A stretch of DNA of 36,093 nt from Blastocatellia bacterium (GTDB taxonomy: Bacteria > Acidobacteriota > Blastocatellia > RBC074), in NCBI GenBank assembly GCA_016789725.1, contig JAEUQN010000062.1, positions 1 to 36,093 on the forward strand, written 5' to 3'. The translations under genes and the position numbers were made by a program. Below, piece by piece: positions 11,949 to 20,975 of the stretch. Position 1 is the first letter of the stretch. The number at the start of each line of letters is the position of its first letter. The notes under the pieces were generated by a model, which was not told the DNA's origin, made no database searches, and saw only the letters and a program-made list of their open reading frames with translations.

Positions 11949-14441
11949 ATGAAGCACAAAATCTACAATGATGTCCTCCTTAATTTTCGCATCTGCGCGC
12001 TCGTTACTTCGGGGCGTCAGACCTTGCACCTTGCGTTAGCAGTCTTTCTGGTGATCCCCGCCCTCGTCCACTCCACAGTAGGATGGACGTCGGTGGAAGA
12101 GGTTAGTTTTCGACAGGTCGTCATTACTCCGTCGGGAACGGCGCTCGGCGGCGCGGTGGATTTGACGCTCCGTAGCGACGGCTCCTACAAAGCGCATTTC
12201 CATATGCATGACAGCGGGGCGATTGACTATGACTTCGTGGTGCGCGCCGTCTTTACGACGTCCAACGGCACGTCTTTCGCGCTGCAACATAGCGGCCATG
12301 TCGAAGGCACGGAATCTACCACGCTGACGCGCGGCCCTCGCCGTAACAATGACAAGGATATTGCTGGATTTCATCAGCTCATCCGGGACAACTGGCCGGC
12401 GGTCAAGGCAGGCAAGATGTCTGTCAGTAAAGATTACTCGAAGGCCGGCGTGGTCGGCTTCGTCGAAGACCTCTCAAAAACCATCGTCGAGATCACCGGC
12501 GGAGCGGCTCGCGGAGCCGTTGGCGCGGTGATTGCGCTCGGCGACGAAATGGCCAAGACATTTGAGAGTTTGGAACAGTCCGGCACGATCAGCGTCATTG
12601 CCGGTGTGGCGGTCATCGCGTCGGGCGGAGGCGCGGTCCTGGCGGTTACCACTGGAGTAAAGGCGGGGCTAGTGACAAAGGCACTTATCAAGAATCGGCC
12701 ATTGACCGCTGACGAATATACTTTTGCGAATGTGGTTTTTAATGGCACGCTACCCCCGGCTCAGGACATTATTCTGACCAATCTCGAAGGCTTAGGCGGA
12801 AGGGCTTTCGTCATGCCGGGCGTTGGCAACAAAATTTACGTCAACATCGGAGCCTATGGTTATGATCGCCCGATGACACATCTTAGGAGTAAGGACGACA
12901 ATCCGGGGCGGCTTTTCATTCACGAACTGACGCATGTCTGGCAGATTCATCATAAAAAGTTTGTACCGGGCTGGGTGTGTGCGGGGCTGATCGCTCAAGC
13001 CGGAAACACCTTCAGTGATGCATACGATTACAGGTCTAAGGGGTTCCTGCCGTGGACGGAATTCAATATCGAAGAGCAATCGTCCCTCGTGGATGAGTGG
13101 TTCGGTCGGCGACAGGATCGGGCAGCAAGTAAAATGAACCCCGAAGATCCCACCGATTCCTACTTCCGCTACATCCGTGACAACGTAAGAGGGGCAATAA
13201 CGGCAATGGCCGTCACGCCGCCGCGAACCTCGGTCAGAAATGACTTCAATAACGATTCGAACGCCGACATTCTCTGGCTCAACGAATCAACCCGCCAAAC
13301 TCAGATCTGGCACATGTCTGCTTCATCAAGGATCAGCCGCTCGACCGTCACGCTCGACGGCAAGCCAATTCTTGTCCAGGACCCCTGGCGCATCGTGGGA
13401 AGCAGAGACTTCAATAATGATGGGAGTACTGACCTACTTTGGCATAACCGCACCAGCAATGAGACACAGCTCTGGTTCATGAATAGAGAAGCGCGAGCTA
13501 ATTGGGCAACCGTTCTTGACGAAGGCGCTCAGCCAATTTTTGTCGGACCGCCCTGGAGCATTGTTGCGACGGCTTCGGGACAAATCATCTGGCACAACAG
13601 TTCGAGCGGCGAAACGCAAATCTGGCGAATGAACGCCCAGCGAATAACCAGTAGGGCAACGGTTCTGAGTGAAGACGGCAAACCATTTCTCGTCGGCCTC
13701 CCGTGGCGCATCGTCTCCAGCGGCGACTTCAACTCGGATGGGAGAACGGATATTCTCTGGCACAACAGTTCGAGCAACGAAACGCAGATATGGCTGATGA
13801 ATGACCGCAATGTTATCGGGCGAAGAACGGTTCTGGGGGAGGACCGCAAGCCAATGTTTGTGGGGTTGCCCTGGCGGATAGTCGGTGCAGACGATTTTAA
13901 TCGCGACGCCGCGTGCGACATTCTGTGGCACAACAAAGACACTGGCGAATCCCAGATATGGTTCATGAGGGAGCATTCCATCGCCCGTCGCGCCACGGTT
14001 GATGTCCGCGACGGCGGCGGCAATATGATCGGCCCGCCGTGGCGCATTGTGCCAACCAACCTGCCGCCGTCGGAACAGGCCCCCGTCGGCCCACTAGTGG
14101 TGCCGGTACAGGCTTTTGAGGGTGGCTGGCAGACCGTGACCAATCAGAACGGCCACTACACCCTTATTCTCAGGATCGAAAATCGTGGGCAGAACCCGAT
14201 GCTCTACGACACCTATATCACGGGCCAGTTCATTAATACCGATGGCGCAACTCAGTATAACGGCATCCTCCAAGGCACGATACCAAGAGGTACGCGGACG
14301 CTGATCTACACCTACACCCAGCCGGAGATCAAAGCGAGCGGAAACGGGCAGTTCACTCTGTCTAACGACGGCAACGCCATCACAGGAAACGGCACTGTCG
14401 GCGGTGTGACCTTCACCTGGAACGGTACGCGCGCCAAATAG
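11949..14441 (+). CDS. Secreted HELTH-type metallopeptidase with VCBS/FG-GAP-like repeats
   Basis: The ATG has AGGAG seven nt upstream. An N-terminal hydrophobic segment (about residues 27-42) suggests secretion. Residues about 180-240 are Gly/Ala-rich and hydrophobic. A zinc-site motif HELTHVWQ lies at about residue 325, followed by EEQSSLVDEWF (about 375), where a third ligand could lie. This pairing recalls HExxH proteins annotated with Vgr or eCIS-core features, but the assignment to a family is uncertain. Residues about 430-700 carry five units of roughly 55-60 residues with DFNNDGSTDLLWHN and QIWFMN signatures, typical of beta-propeller VCBS/FG-GAP repeats; the third unit has lost its Asp-rich loop. 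The C-terminal 110 residues form another beta-domain. The target is unknown. Confidence 0.75.
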   Translation: MKHKIYNDVLLNFRICALVTSGRQTLHLALAVFLVIPALVHSTVGWTSVEEVSFRQVVITPSGTALGGAVDLTLRSDGSYKAHFHMHDSGAIDYDFVVRAVFTTSNGTSFALQHSGHVEGTESTTLTRGPRRNNDKDIAGFHQLIRDNWPAVKAGKMSVSKDYSKAGVVGFVEDLSKTIVEITGGAARGAVGAVIALGDEMAKTFESLEQSGTISVIAGVAVIASGGGAVLAVTTGVKAGLVTKALIKNRPLTADEYTFANVVFNGTLPPAQDIILTNLEGLGGRAFVMPGVGNKIYVNIGAYGYDRPMTHLRSKDDNPGRLFIHELTHVWQIHHKKFVPGWVCAGLIAQAGNTFSDAYDYRSKGFLPWTEFNIEEQSSLVDEWFGRRQDRAASKMNPEDPTDSYFRYIRDNVRGAITAMAVTPPRTSVRNDFNNDSNADILWLNESTRQTQIWHMSASSRISRSTVTLDGKPILVQDPWRIVGSRDFNNDGSTDLLWHNRTSNETQLWFMNREARANWATVLDEGAQPIFVGPPWSIVATASGQIIWHNSSSGETQIWRMNAQRITSRATVLSEDGKPFLVGLPWRIVSSGDFNSDGRTDILWHNSSSNETQIWLMNDRNVIGRRTVLGEDRKPMFVGLPWRIVGADDFNRDAACDILWHNKDTGESQIWFMREHSIARRATVDVRDGGGNMIGPPWRIVPTNLPPSEQAPVGPLVVPVQAFEGGWQTVTNQNGHYTLILRIENRGQNPMLYDTYITGQFINTDGATQYNGILQGTIPRGTRTLIYTYTQPEIKASGNGQFTLSNDGNAITGNGTVGGVTFTWNGTRAK

Positions 14442-14462
14442 CGTCCACGCGCCGCCCTACGA

Positions 14463-14631
14463 GACATCGGCTACATGACGAAGGCCGACGTTTCCGATGA
14501 TCTGGACGGAAGCGAAGATGAATATTTTTACAAAGTCGAGGCCGGGTAAGCTGACCGTCACTCTCAAGGTCAATGCCAACGAGACGAACGCCGGAGCTTA
14601 CCTCGACCTGTTTGGCATCAGCAATTCTTAA
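14463..14631 (+). pseudogene. Frameshifted remnant of a secreted-protein beta domain
   Basis: One frame reads DIGYMTKADVSDDLDGSEDE then YFYKVEAG and stops at TAA 14547. The frame starting at 14542 continues the same domain with PGKLTVTLKV, NANETNAGAYLDLFG and ISNS before TAA 14629-14631. Joined, they resemble a pre-peptidase C-terminal type domain, as far as I recall. The join would be restored by inserting one 5-base unit (GCCGG), suggesting loss of one copy of a tandem GCCGG by slippage. No start codon or 5' part is present, so this is a gene fragment. Its first frame is the same as that of the metallopeptidase gene just upstream. Confidence 0.55.
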
Positions 14632-15073
14632 TACGGAAATCATTCGAGTTGTAAACCATAGAGAAAAGCCCGGTGACGATCCAAACTCTCCCTGGATTAT
14701 TGGCTCAGAAAGAGTCACACATTAGGCCTGTAAACTTAACAGGCTGTGGTGGCGGATCTCTCCCCCCTAGATCACTTCCCGCCGCATTGGCTAAAGACAC
14801 TTGTCGCCAAAATAACGTCCCATCTGCGGTATTGACGTAAGTTGCTTAGTCTAAACAGTTGACCATCACTTGCCGAGGGGTTATGTTGGAGTTTTATGTG
14901 CCACAAGAGAGAATTCGTCAGCTCTTTGCATGATGGCGTGTGACATGTATGTGACTGGAATAGAGCCTAATTCGTGGCATTAGATAGGAACAAATGTGAA
15001 TTCAGAAGGCTGCCAAGCTGTAATAAATGGTAATAGATAGCGTTTATGTGTGAACAAACGCAAAAACTTGGGC
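14632..15073. other. Gene-free stretch upstream of the tRNA scar
   Basis: I see no convincing coding region on either strand, only short open frames without family resemblance. Near its right end GCGTTT (15040-15045) and AAACGC (from about 15056) form a short inverted repeat just before the tRNA fragment. That would fit a recombinase arm site, but this is speculative. Confidence 0.4.
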
Positions 15074-15078
15074 GGGCG

Positions 15079-15123
15079 TTCATAATCCCTAGGTCCGTGG
15101 TTCGACTCCACGCGCCGCCACCA
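15079..15123 (+). tRNA. 3' half of a tRNA-Met-like gene (anticodon CAU), 5' half missing
   Basis: The fragment fits canonical numbering. The anticodon loop is TTCATAA (15079-15085) with CAT as the anticodon. Then come the 3' anticodon stem TCCCT, variable loop AGGTC, T-arm CGTGG-TTCGACT-CCACG (15096-15112), 3' acceptor strand CGCCGCC, discriminator A, and an encoded CCA (15121-15123). The D-arm and 5' acceptor strand (expected GGCGGCG) are absent upstream, and the upstream anticodon stem has a mismatch. It cannot be a functional tRNA. It is best read as the duplicated 3' end left by site-specific integration into a tRNA gene. Confidence 0.75.
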
Positions 15124-15139
15124 ATGAAATCAATAAGTG

Positions 15140-15166
15140 AGAGCAGGGTCAATGCCTGCTCTTTTT
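15140..15166 (+). terminator. Rho-independent terminator downstream of the tRNA fragment
   Basis: AGAGCAGG (15140-15147) pairs with CCTGCTCT (15155-15162) around a 7-nt loop, and a T-run overlaps and follows the stem to 15166. Its position 17 nt after the encoded CCA is that of an original tRNA terminator, so the right side of the scar is probably the ancestral chromosomal flank. Confidence 0.8.
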
Positions 15167-15461
15167 CGTTTGTGACGAATTTGTTACGTGACTGGGTCGG
15201 AGATTCCGCCAGTGCTTTTTGTTTGCCGTGGTCTGTCTATGGGGATAGAGACACGACGTTTGCATTTAGGAATGTCTCTAAATTTCCGCAATCAAATACG
15301 CATTGGCCCCTATTTCCGTTAACTGTGTGGCCGTCATATGGCGGAAAATCGTAAAAGTGGAAATCCTCGATTTGAGGTTCTTAGCGTAATTGCTTGAACC
15401 CCTTTTGATCTCGCTGGCGTGCGCGTCTGGCGATGGGCTGGCTTCAAACATTTAAATAATA
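15167..15461. other. Gene-free leader of the long plus-strand gene set
   Basis: No supported coding region. The last 20 bases before the lipoprotein start are AT-rich. I could not identify a confident promoter or ribosome-binding site here. Confidence 0.35.
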
Positions 15462-18400
15462 ATGAGTTGTGTGCAACCCGCAAAACGAAGTGACTTGCAT
15501 CTTGTCATCTTGCTTTTTGGCAGCCTGGTATTGTTGTTAGTTACCTCTTCTGCTTGCAGGCAAGAGGTTAGTTTGCCTGTGCCTGAATCCAAGGAATACC
15601 GCAATTTAGTCACGGCATTTTATGTTGGGCTCGCGGCTTTGCAAACCGGCGAAGATACCCGCGCGAAAGAAAAGCTCACCTTAGCCACGCAAATTGCACC
15701 GGGCGAGCCTGCAATCTGGGCGAATCTGGGACTATTCCACGTGCGCCAGCAGGAATTTGACGCGGCGTTTGAGATGGCCGAAAAAGCGCGCGCGCTTGCG
15801 CCCGACAATAGCCAGATTGAAACGTTGCTCGGCTTGATCGAAAGCAAGCGCGGCAAACTGCCGGAAGCGATTGCACATTTCAAAAAAGCCGTAGAGTTGG
15901 ATGGCAAAAACCTGAAAGCCCTCTACGCGCTCGCGCAGGAAACCGAGCGGCAAAGCACCGACACGAGCGATGCTGACGCACAAAAGTTGCTGGAAAACAT
16001 GCTCGTGGTGCAGCCCGAAAACACTGCGGTCTTGTTGGATGCCACTCGCCTCGCTGCGAAACGTGGTGACAGCGATGCAGTGCAAAAAGCGATAGCCAAG
16101 CTTAGTGAAAAATCCGCTTCGTGGCCCGAAGAAGCAAAACAACAACTGGCGACGTTACAGCAAACTGCGAGCAGCAATGTGCGTGCAGCGGCGGCGCAAT
16201 CCGCGTTTCTGAAAAATGTGTTGGCGCGTGTCCCCGATTATCGGCAAAGCATGGATGGCGTGAAGACGCCGCCGGAGTTTGTGGGCGATCCGTTTACGAA
16301 ATTCATCAAATTGCCATCACCGAGTTCTGCGCCTGCCCCGCCGGATATGGCTACAACCTTTGAAGCGCAGCCGATTCCTGGCGTCCCGGAAGGCAAATGG
16401 AATTGGATCGGCGCAATCGCATTCGGCGATGGAGGTAGTTCGGCAGTGGTGCTTGCCGATGACGCCGGAATTCGCATCACGGGCGGTGCGAATATCAATC
16501 TGCCGCGAGGCAACGGATTCATTCTGCCGGTGGATTTCAATTATGATTTCAAAACTGACCTTGTTGTCCAAAGCAAAAACGGAGTCCGCTTTTTGCAACA
16601 GGAAAGCCTGACCGCCTTCACCGATGTTACGGGGAAAACCAGCTTACCCGAACAGGTTCTTACGCGTGGTTACATTAGCGCGGCGACAATAGACTTCGAT
16701 CTGGACGGGGATTTGGACATTTGGCTTAGCCCCGGCCCGCCGAATTACAACACACGCACAACGCCAATTGTGTTGCGGAACAAGGGCGATGGCACATTTG
16801 ATGTCGCCGAGCCTTTCAAGATCACTTACGACGATAGGGAGGGGCTTGATCCTGAGGGCAAGTCAATTGCTATGTGGCAAGGCGATCTAGTCAGTGCAGA
16901 CATTGATGGTGATGGCGATTCTGATGTGGCGATGTTGGGTGGAAGCCACACACAAGAAGGTTGGCAGTTACGTCTTTTTCGTAATGACAGGCTAGGCCAA
17001 TATCAAGAACGTCCCCCGCCAAAAGAAATTGGCAATGTCAAAGCCGTTGTTGCGGCAGATATTAACAGTGATGGCGTGATGGATTTGGTCGTAATTAGTT
17101 TGAGCGGGAAAATTTTCCGGCTCTCATATCGAAGCGACAGTAATAATTGGGAGACTAAAGAACTTGCTGAGCTTCCAATCAATGATTCAATTAATCTTAT
17201 TTCGTCAGGCGCTCAGCGGTTATTGATTGCCGATCTTGATAATAATGGTAGCCTTGATCTAATTGCTGTTAACAAAATCCTACTAAGTGACGACAAGGAG
17301 AGCTACACTACTCTTAACGCTACGCCCATAGTAAGCGTAATTTCCGTCGCCGATGTAAATGCTGATAACCGCCTCGACCTGCTTGGAATAAATGCGAACG
17401 GCACGCCTACCCGATTCATTAATCGCGGCACGAAAAATTATCACTCCCAAACCATCCGCACCCGCGCTGCCAAATCCACGGGCGATCAGCGGATCAATTC
17501 GTTTGGCATCGGTGGCGAAATCGAAATTCGGTCGGGTCTGCTCACGCAAAAACAAGTTATCACATCGCCACTGCTGCATTTTGGCCTCGGCGAAAATACG
17601 CAAACCGATGTGGCGCGCATTGTCTGGCCGAATGGTTCCGTACAGGCGGAGTTTGAATTGAAGGCCGATCAATCCATTCTCGCGGAGCAGCGATTGAAAG
17701 GCTCGTGCCCGATGTTGTTTGCGTGGGATGGCAAGCAGATCAGCTATGTCAAAGACACTGCGCCGTGGTCGCCTGCGCTCGGTTTGCACATCAATGCGCA
17801 GGTTGTCGCGGGGATTGGGCAAACGGAAGAATGGTTTCGCATTCGCGGCGATCAGCTTGTGCCGCGCGACGGGGTTTATGATTTGCGCGTCACTGCCGAA
17901 CTCTGGGAAACTTATTACATTGATCATTATTCCCTGATGGTGGTGGATCATCCGGCAGGAACAGAAGTCTTCACCGATGAGCGTTTCGCTGTGCCGTCTC
18001 CACCGCTCAAGCTGTATGCAACGGGTGCGACGAAATCTTTTGCCTTGGCCAAAGATGATCGGGGCGAAGATGTTTCGCCGGTCGTGCGCGAATTGGATCA
18101 AAAGTATCTCGACAGTTTTGGCAAAGGCAAATACCAAGGCATCACGCGCGATCACTGGGTGGAATTGGAATTGCCGATGGATGCGCCGATAACGCAGCCC
18201 CTTTCTCTAATTGGACATGGATTTCTACATCCGACTGACGGTTCGATTAATGTTGCTTACGGGCAAACGAACTATCCGCCGCCACAGGGCTTGAGCATCG
18301 AAGTTCCTGATGCAAACGGCAATTGGAAAGTCGCAAAATCAGGTCTTGGATTTCCGGCGGGCAAGCTCAAACACATTGTGCTGGATTTGAATGGCATCGT

Positions 18401-18989
18401 GACGCCTGCGAATCGCCGCTTTCGGTTGCGAACCAACATGGAAATTTATTGGGACAAGCTGGAATGGGCAGAAGGCTTGTCCGAAACAACTGTCAAAGCA
18501 CAGCGGATCAATGTAACTTCGGCAGAGCTGCGGTATCGTGGGTTTTCGGAATTCACACAGGCGAATGATGCTTCGCCAGAGATTCCGAATTACAACAAAC
18601 TGGCCGGAACGGCGCAGAAATGGCGCGACTTGATTGGCTATTACACGCGGCACGGCGAAGTGCGCGAATTGCTCGACAAGGTGGATGATCGCATCCTGAT
18701 TATGAATGCGGGCGATGAATTGCGCTTGAGGTTTGCTGCGTTGCCGCCTCCGCCGAATGGATGGACACGCGATTATGTGATGATTGGTGATGGCTGGATC
18801 AAGGATGGCGATTTGAATTCGACGTTTTCCAAAACTGTGTTGCCGCTGCCGTATCACGGGATGAAGGATTACAATGTCTCGCCGCAACGGTTGGAAGATG
18901 ATCCTGCGTACAAACGGCATCCGCAGGATTGGCAGCAATATCACACGCGCTATATTACGCCGGATGCTTTTTTGCGCGCGCTGCGATAA
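15462..18989 (+). CDS. TPR / FG-GAP / ASPIC-UnbV lipoprotein-like giant protein
   Basis: This 1175-residue protein starts with a hydrophobic segment ending in LLVTSSAC (Cys about residue 32), a plausible lipoprotein signal. TPR units follow at about 45-200 (AIWANLGLFHVRQQEFDAAF, LPEAIAHFKKAVELDGKN). FG-GAP/VCBS calcium-loop repeats occupy about 310-660 (DFNYDFKTDLVV, DFDLDGDLDIWL, DIDGDGDSDVAML, DINSDGVMDLVV, DLDNNGSLDLIAV). An ASPIC/UnbV-type domain is at about 675-735 (IGGEIEIRSG, LLHFGLGEN, ARIVWPNGS). The last 435 residues are a separate conserved-looking region I cannot name (FAWDGKQISYVKDTAPWSP, DHYSLMVVDHPAG). It is probably displayed on the periplasmic or outer face. It opens a long co-directional set containing two more UnbV-domain proteins. 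The ATG has no clear Shine-Dalgarno. Confidence 0.8.
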   Translation: MSCVQPAKRSDLHLVILLFGSLVLLLVTSSACRQEVSLPVPESKEYRNLVTAFYVGLAALQTGEDTRAKEKLTLATQIAPGEPAIWANLGLFHVRQQEFDAAFEMAEKARALAPDNSQIETLLGLIESKRGKLPEAIAHFKKAVELDGKNLKALYALAQETERQSTDTSDADAQKLLENMLVVQPENTAVLLDATRLAAKRGDSDAVQKAIAKLSEKSASWPEEAKQQLATLQQTASSNVRAAAAQSAFLKNVLARVPDYRQSMDGVKTPPEFVGDPFTKFIKLPSPSSAPAPPDMATTFEAQPIPGVPEGKWNWIGAIAFGDGGSSAVVLADDAGIRITGGANINLPRGNGFILPVDFNYDFKTDLVVQSKNGVRFLQQESLTAFTDVTGKTSLPEQVLTRGYISAATIDFDLDGDLDIWLSPGPPNYNTRTTPIVLRNKGDGTFDVAEPFKITYDDREGLDPEGKSIAMWQGDLVSADIDGDGDSDVAMLGGSHTQEGWQLRLFRNDRLGQYQERPPPKEIGNVKAVVAADINSDGVMDLVVISLSGKIFRLSYRSDSNNWETKELAELPINDSINLISSGAQRLLIADLDNNGSLDLIAVNKILLSDDKESYTTLNATPIVSVISVADVNADNRLDLLGINANGTPTRFINRGTKNYHSQTIRTRAAKSTGDQRINSFGIGGEIEIRSGLLTQKQVITSPLLHFGLGENTQTDVARIVWPNGSVQAEFELKADQSILAEQRLKGSCPMLFAWDGKQISYVKDTAPWSPALGLHINAQVVAGIGQTEEWFRIRGDQLVPRDGVYDLRVTAELWETYYIDHYSLMVVDHPAGTEVFTDERFAVPSPPLKLYATGATKSFALAKDDRGEDVSPVVRELDQKYLDSFGKGKYQGITRDHWVELELPMDAPITQPLSLIGHGFLHPTDGSINVAYGQTNYPPPQGLSIEVPDANGNWKVAKSGLGFPAGKLKHIVLDLNGIVTPANRRFRLRTNMEIYWDKLEWAEGLSETTVKAQRINVTSAELRYRGFSEFTQANDASPEIPNYNKLAGTAQKWRDLIGYYTRHGEVRELLDKVDDRILIMNAGDELRLRFAALPPPPNGWTRDYVMIGDGWIKDGDLNSTFSKTVLPLPYHGMKDYNVSPQRLEDDPAYKRHPQDWQQYHTRYITPDAFLRALR

Positions 18990-18997
18990 TTGTTTGC

Positions 18998-19070
18998 GAA
19001 GTGGCGCGATTTGCTAAATCGCGTGCGTTCCTCGGCAAGGCTCCGCGATTTGGCAAATCGCGCTACTTCT
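18998..19070. repeat. Double palindromic repeat, copy 1 (CGCGATTTGSYAAATCGCG type)
   Basis: Two 19-bp palindromes (19005-19023 and 19044-19062) are arranged so that the whole segment is also an inverted repeat, with GAAGTGGCGCG at the left edge and CGCGCTACTTC at the right. A second copy lies at 24818-24880. This is the organisation of REP/BIME-type elements. It sits between two plus-strand CRTAC1-type genes and could act on mRNA stability or termination. Confidence 0.85.
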
Positions 19071-19181
19071 CGTACGCTCCAACTAAAGTTGGATGCATCA
19101 CTCAAGCTATGGATTGAAGACAGGTTAGATGCCATGTGCTAGGCTCCGGCTTATCCCAAAAAATCGCATCGCACTGAAATC

Positions 19182-20975
19182 ATGCAAAATCGTACAACCC
19201 GCATTGTCCTGACTCTTTTTTTTATTGGCTTGATTGCGTTTCCGCTAGTCTACAAACGCTTCGTTGCACGCAGTAACAGTCCTGCTGTTGCTGCAAATCC
19301 CTCTACTACGCTCGCCCGTTATGGCTTCAACTTAACCGAATCTGCTAAATCCGCTGGTCTGGACTTCAAACATACTGCGCCAATTCTTGATCCCAAATTG
19401 AACCACATCATGGAACAAGTCGCTTCGATGGGCGCGGCAGTGTCCGTAGTGGATTTTGATCGTGATGGCTGGCAGGACTTGTACGTCGTGAACAGCGGCG
19501 AAACCAGTAAAAATGCGCTGTACAAAAACCTCGGCAATGGCTCATTCAAAGATGTCGCCGAGGAAGTTGGCTTAGCCTCGCTCAACTCGCGCGAGACTGG
19601 GGTTTCGACTGGCGCAGTGTGGGGCGATTACGACAACGATGGGTTTGAAGATGTCTTTTTGTACAAATGGGGCAAGCCGGAACTTCTTCACAACAATGGC
19701 GGCAAAGGTTTTTCTCGCGTCAGCGAACAAGCTGGATTGCCTGCCTGGGCGAATGCCAATGCTGCGATCTGGTTCGATTATGACCGCGATGGAAAGTTGG
19801 ATTTGTTCGTGGCTGGTTACTACGCTGAAAATATCAATCTGTGGGATTTGAAAACGACGAAGATGATGCCCGAAAGTTTTGAATACGCGAACAACGGCGG
19901 GCGCAAATATCTTTTTCATAATCTCGGCGACGGCAAGTTTGAAGAAGTCAGCGAAAAGCTCGGCATCAAATCCACGCGCTGGGCATTGGCTGCCGTCGCG
20001 GCAGATTTGCGCGGCACAGGCTATCCCGATTTGTTCGTCGCCAATGATTACGCAGTCTCAGAATTATTCTTCAATGACGGCGGTAAGCGGTTCCGCGAAG
20101 TTGGCAAAGAAACGGGTGTCGGCTATGCGCCGAAAAGCGGGATGACGGCGGCGGTCGGCGATGTGCTCAATCAAGGACAATTCGGAATCTATGTCACCAA
20201 CATTTCAGAAGAAGCTGTGCTCGTGCAGGGAAACAATTTGTGGATGCCGAAAGTGGGGACTTCGGGCAATGCGATCAAGTATGAAAACCTTGCCAGTTCA
20301 ATGGGTGTAGAGCTTGGCGGCTGGAGTTTTGGCGCGCAATTCGGCGATTTGAATAATGACGGATTCGTTGATTTGTACGTCACCAACGGCAATGTCTCGC
20401 TTGATAAAGGCAAGAGCTATTGGTACGACTACTCGAAAGTCGCAGGCGGCAATGAGGCGATTATTTCTGATGCCGCGAATTGGCCGCCGCTCAATGGGCG
20501 CAGCCTTTCCGGCTACCAGCAAAAGCGCGTCTGGATTAACGACGGTGCGGGTTCTTTCAAAGAGGTCGCGCAAATGGTGGGGGCTACTGATGTCTATGAT
20601 GGTCGCTCAGTCGCGCTCGCGGATTTCAGCAACAGCGGCAAATTAGATGTTGTCGTAGCGAATCAGAAAGCGCCGCTGCTGCTCTACAAAAATACAGTTG
20701 CACCGGACCACAAATGGATTGCTTTTGATTTGGAAGGAACCACTAGCAATCGTAGTGCGATAGGCGCACAGGTGCGATTGTTCTGGAACGGGCAACAACA
20801 GGTGCAGGAAGTTTCGGGCGGCAGCGGCTTCTGCGCACAGAATCAGCGACGCTTGCATTTTGGGCTGGGAAAGGCTGCTCAGGTGGATCGGGTTGAGATT
20901 CGTTGGCCATCAGGTAAAATACAAACGATTCAATCGCCTGCTCAAAATCAAATTCATAAGCTCAAGGAGTCTTAG
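19182..20975 (+). CDS. CRTAC1 family protein with FG-GAP repeats and UnbV domain (UnbV-like)
   Basis: This 597-residue protein has an N-terminal signal or anchor (IVLTLFFIGLIAFPLVY, residues 8-24). Asp-rich FG-GAP loops lie at about 89 (DFDRDGWQDLYVV), 150 (DYDNDGFEDVFLY), 198 (DYDRDGKLDLFVAGYY) and 389 (DLNNDGFVDLYVTNG), and an ASPIC/UnbV domain at about 519-583 (IGAQVRLFWNG, RRLHFGLGKA, VEIRWPSGKI). The protein should be extracytoplasmic. Its TAG stop directly abuts the ATG of the next gene, an UnbU/NqrB-like membrane protein. That pairing mirrors unbV-unbU in enediyne clusters as I recall them. Its biochemical role is unknown. Confidence 0.85.
   Translation: MQNRTTRIVLTLFFIGLIAFPLVYKRFVARSNSPAVAANPSTTLARYGFNLTESAKSAGLDFKHTAPILDPKLNHIMEQVASMGAAVSVVDFDRDGWQDLYVVNSGETSKNALYKNLGNGSFKDVAEEVGLASLNSRETGVSTGAVWGDYDNDGFEDVFLYKWGKPELLHNNGGKGFSRVSEQAGLPAWANANAAIWFDYDRDGKLDLFVAGYYAENINLWDLKTTKMMPESFEYANNGGRKYLFHNLGDGKFEEVSEKLGIKSTRWALAAVAADLRGTGYPDLFVANDYAVSELFFNDGGKRFREVGKETGVGYAPKSGMTAAVGDVLNQGQFGIYVTNISEEAVLVQGNNLWMPKVGTSGNAIKYENLASSMGVELGGWSFGAQFGDLNNDGFVDLYVTNGNVSLDKGKSYWYDYSKVAGGNEAIISDAANWPPLNGRSLSGYQQKRVWINDGAGSFKEVAQMVGATDVYDGRSVALADFSNSGKLDVVVANQKAPLLLYKNTVAPDHKWIAFDLEGTTSNRSAIGAQVRLFWNGQQQVQEVSGGSGFCAQNQRRLHFGLGKAAQVDRVEIRWPSGKIQTIQSPAQNQIHKLKES

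Noticed and set aside
15046..15354. 102-codon open frame over the tRNA fragment, and a minus-strand frame there
   Set aside because: Both read through the tRNA-derived sequence; their peptides are the familiar artefacts of translated tRNA genes.
17283..18155. A 290-codon open frame on the minus strand
   Set aside because: It is antisense to the UnbV and C-terminal regions of the TPR-UnbV lipoprotein, whose domains are clear.
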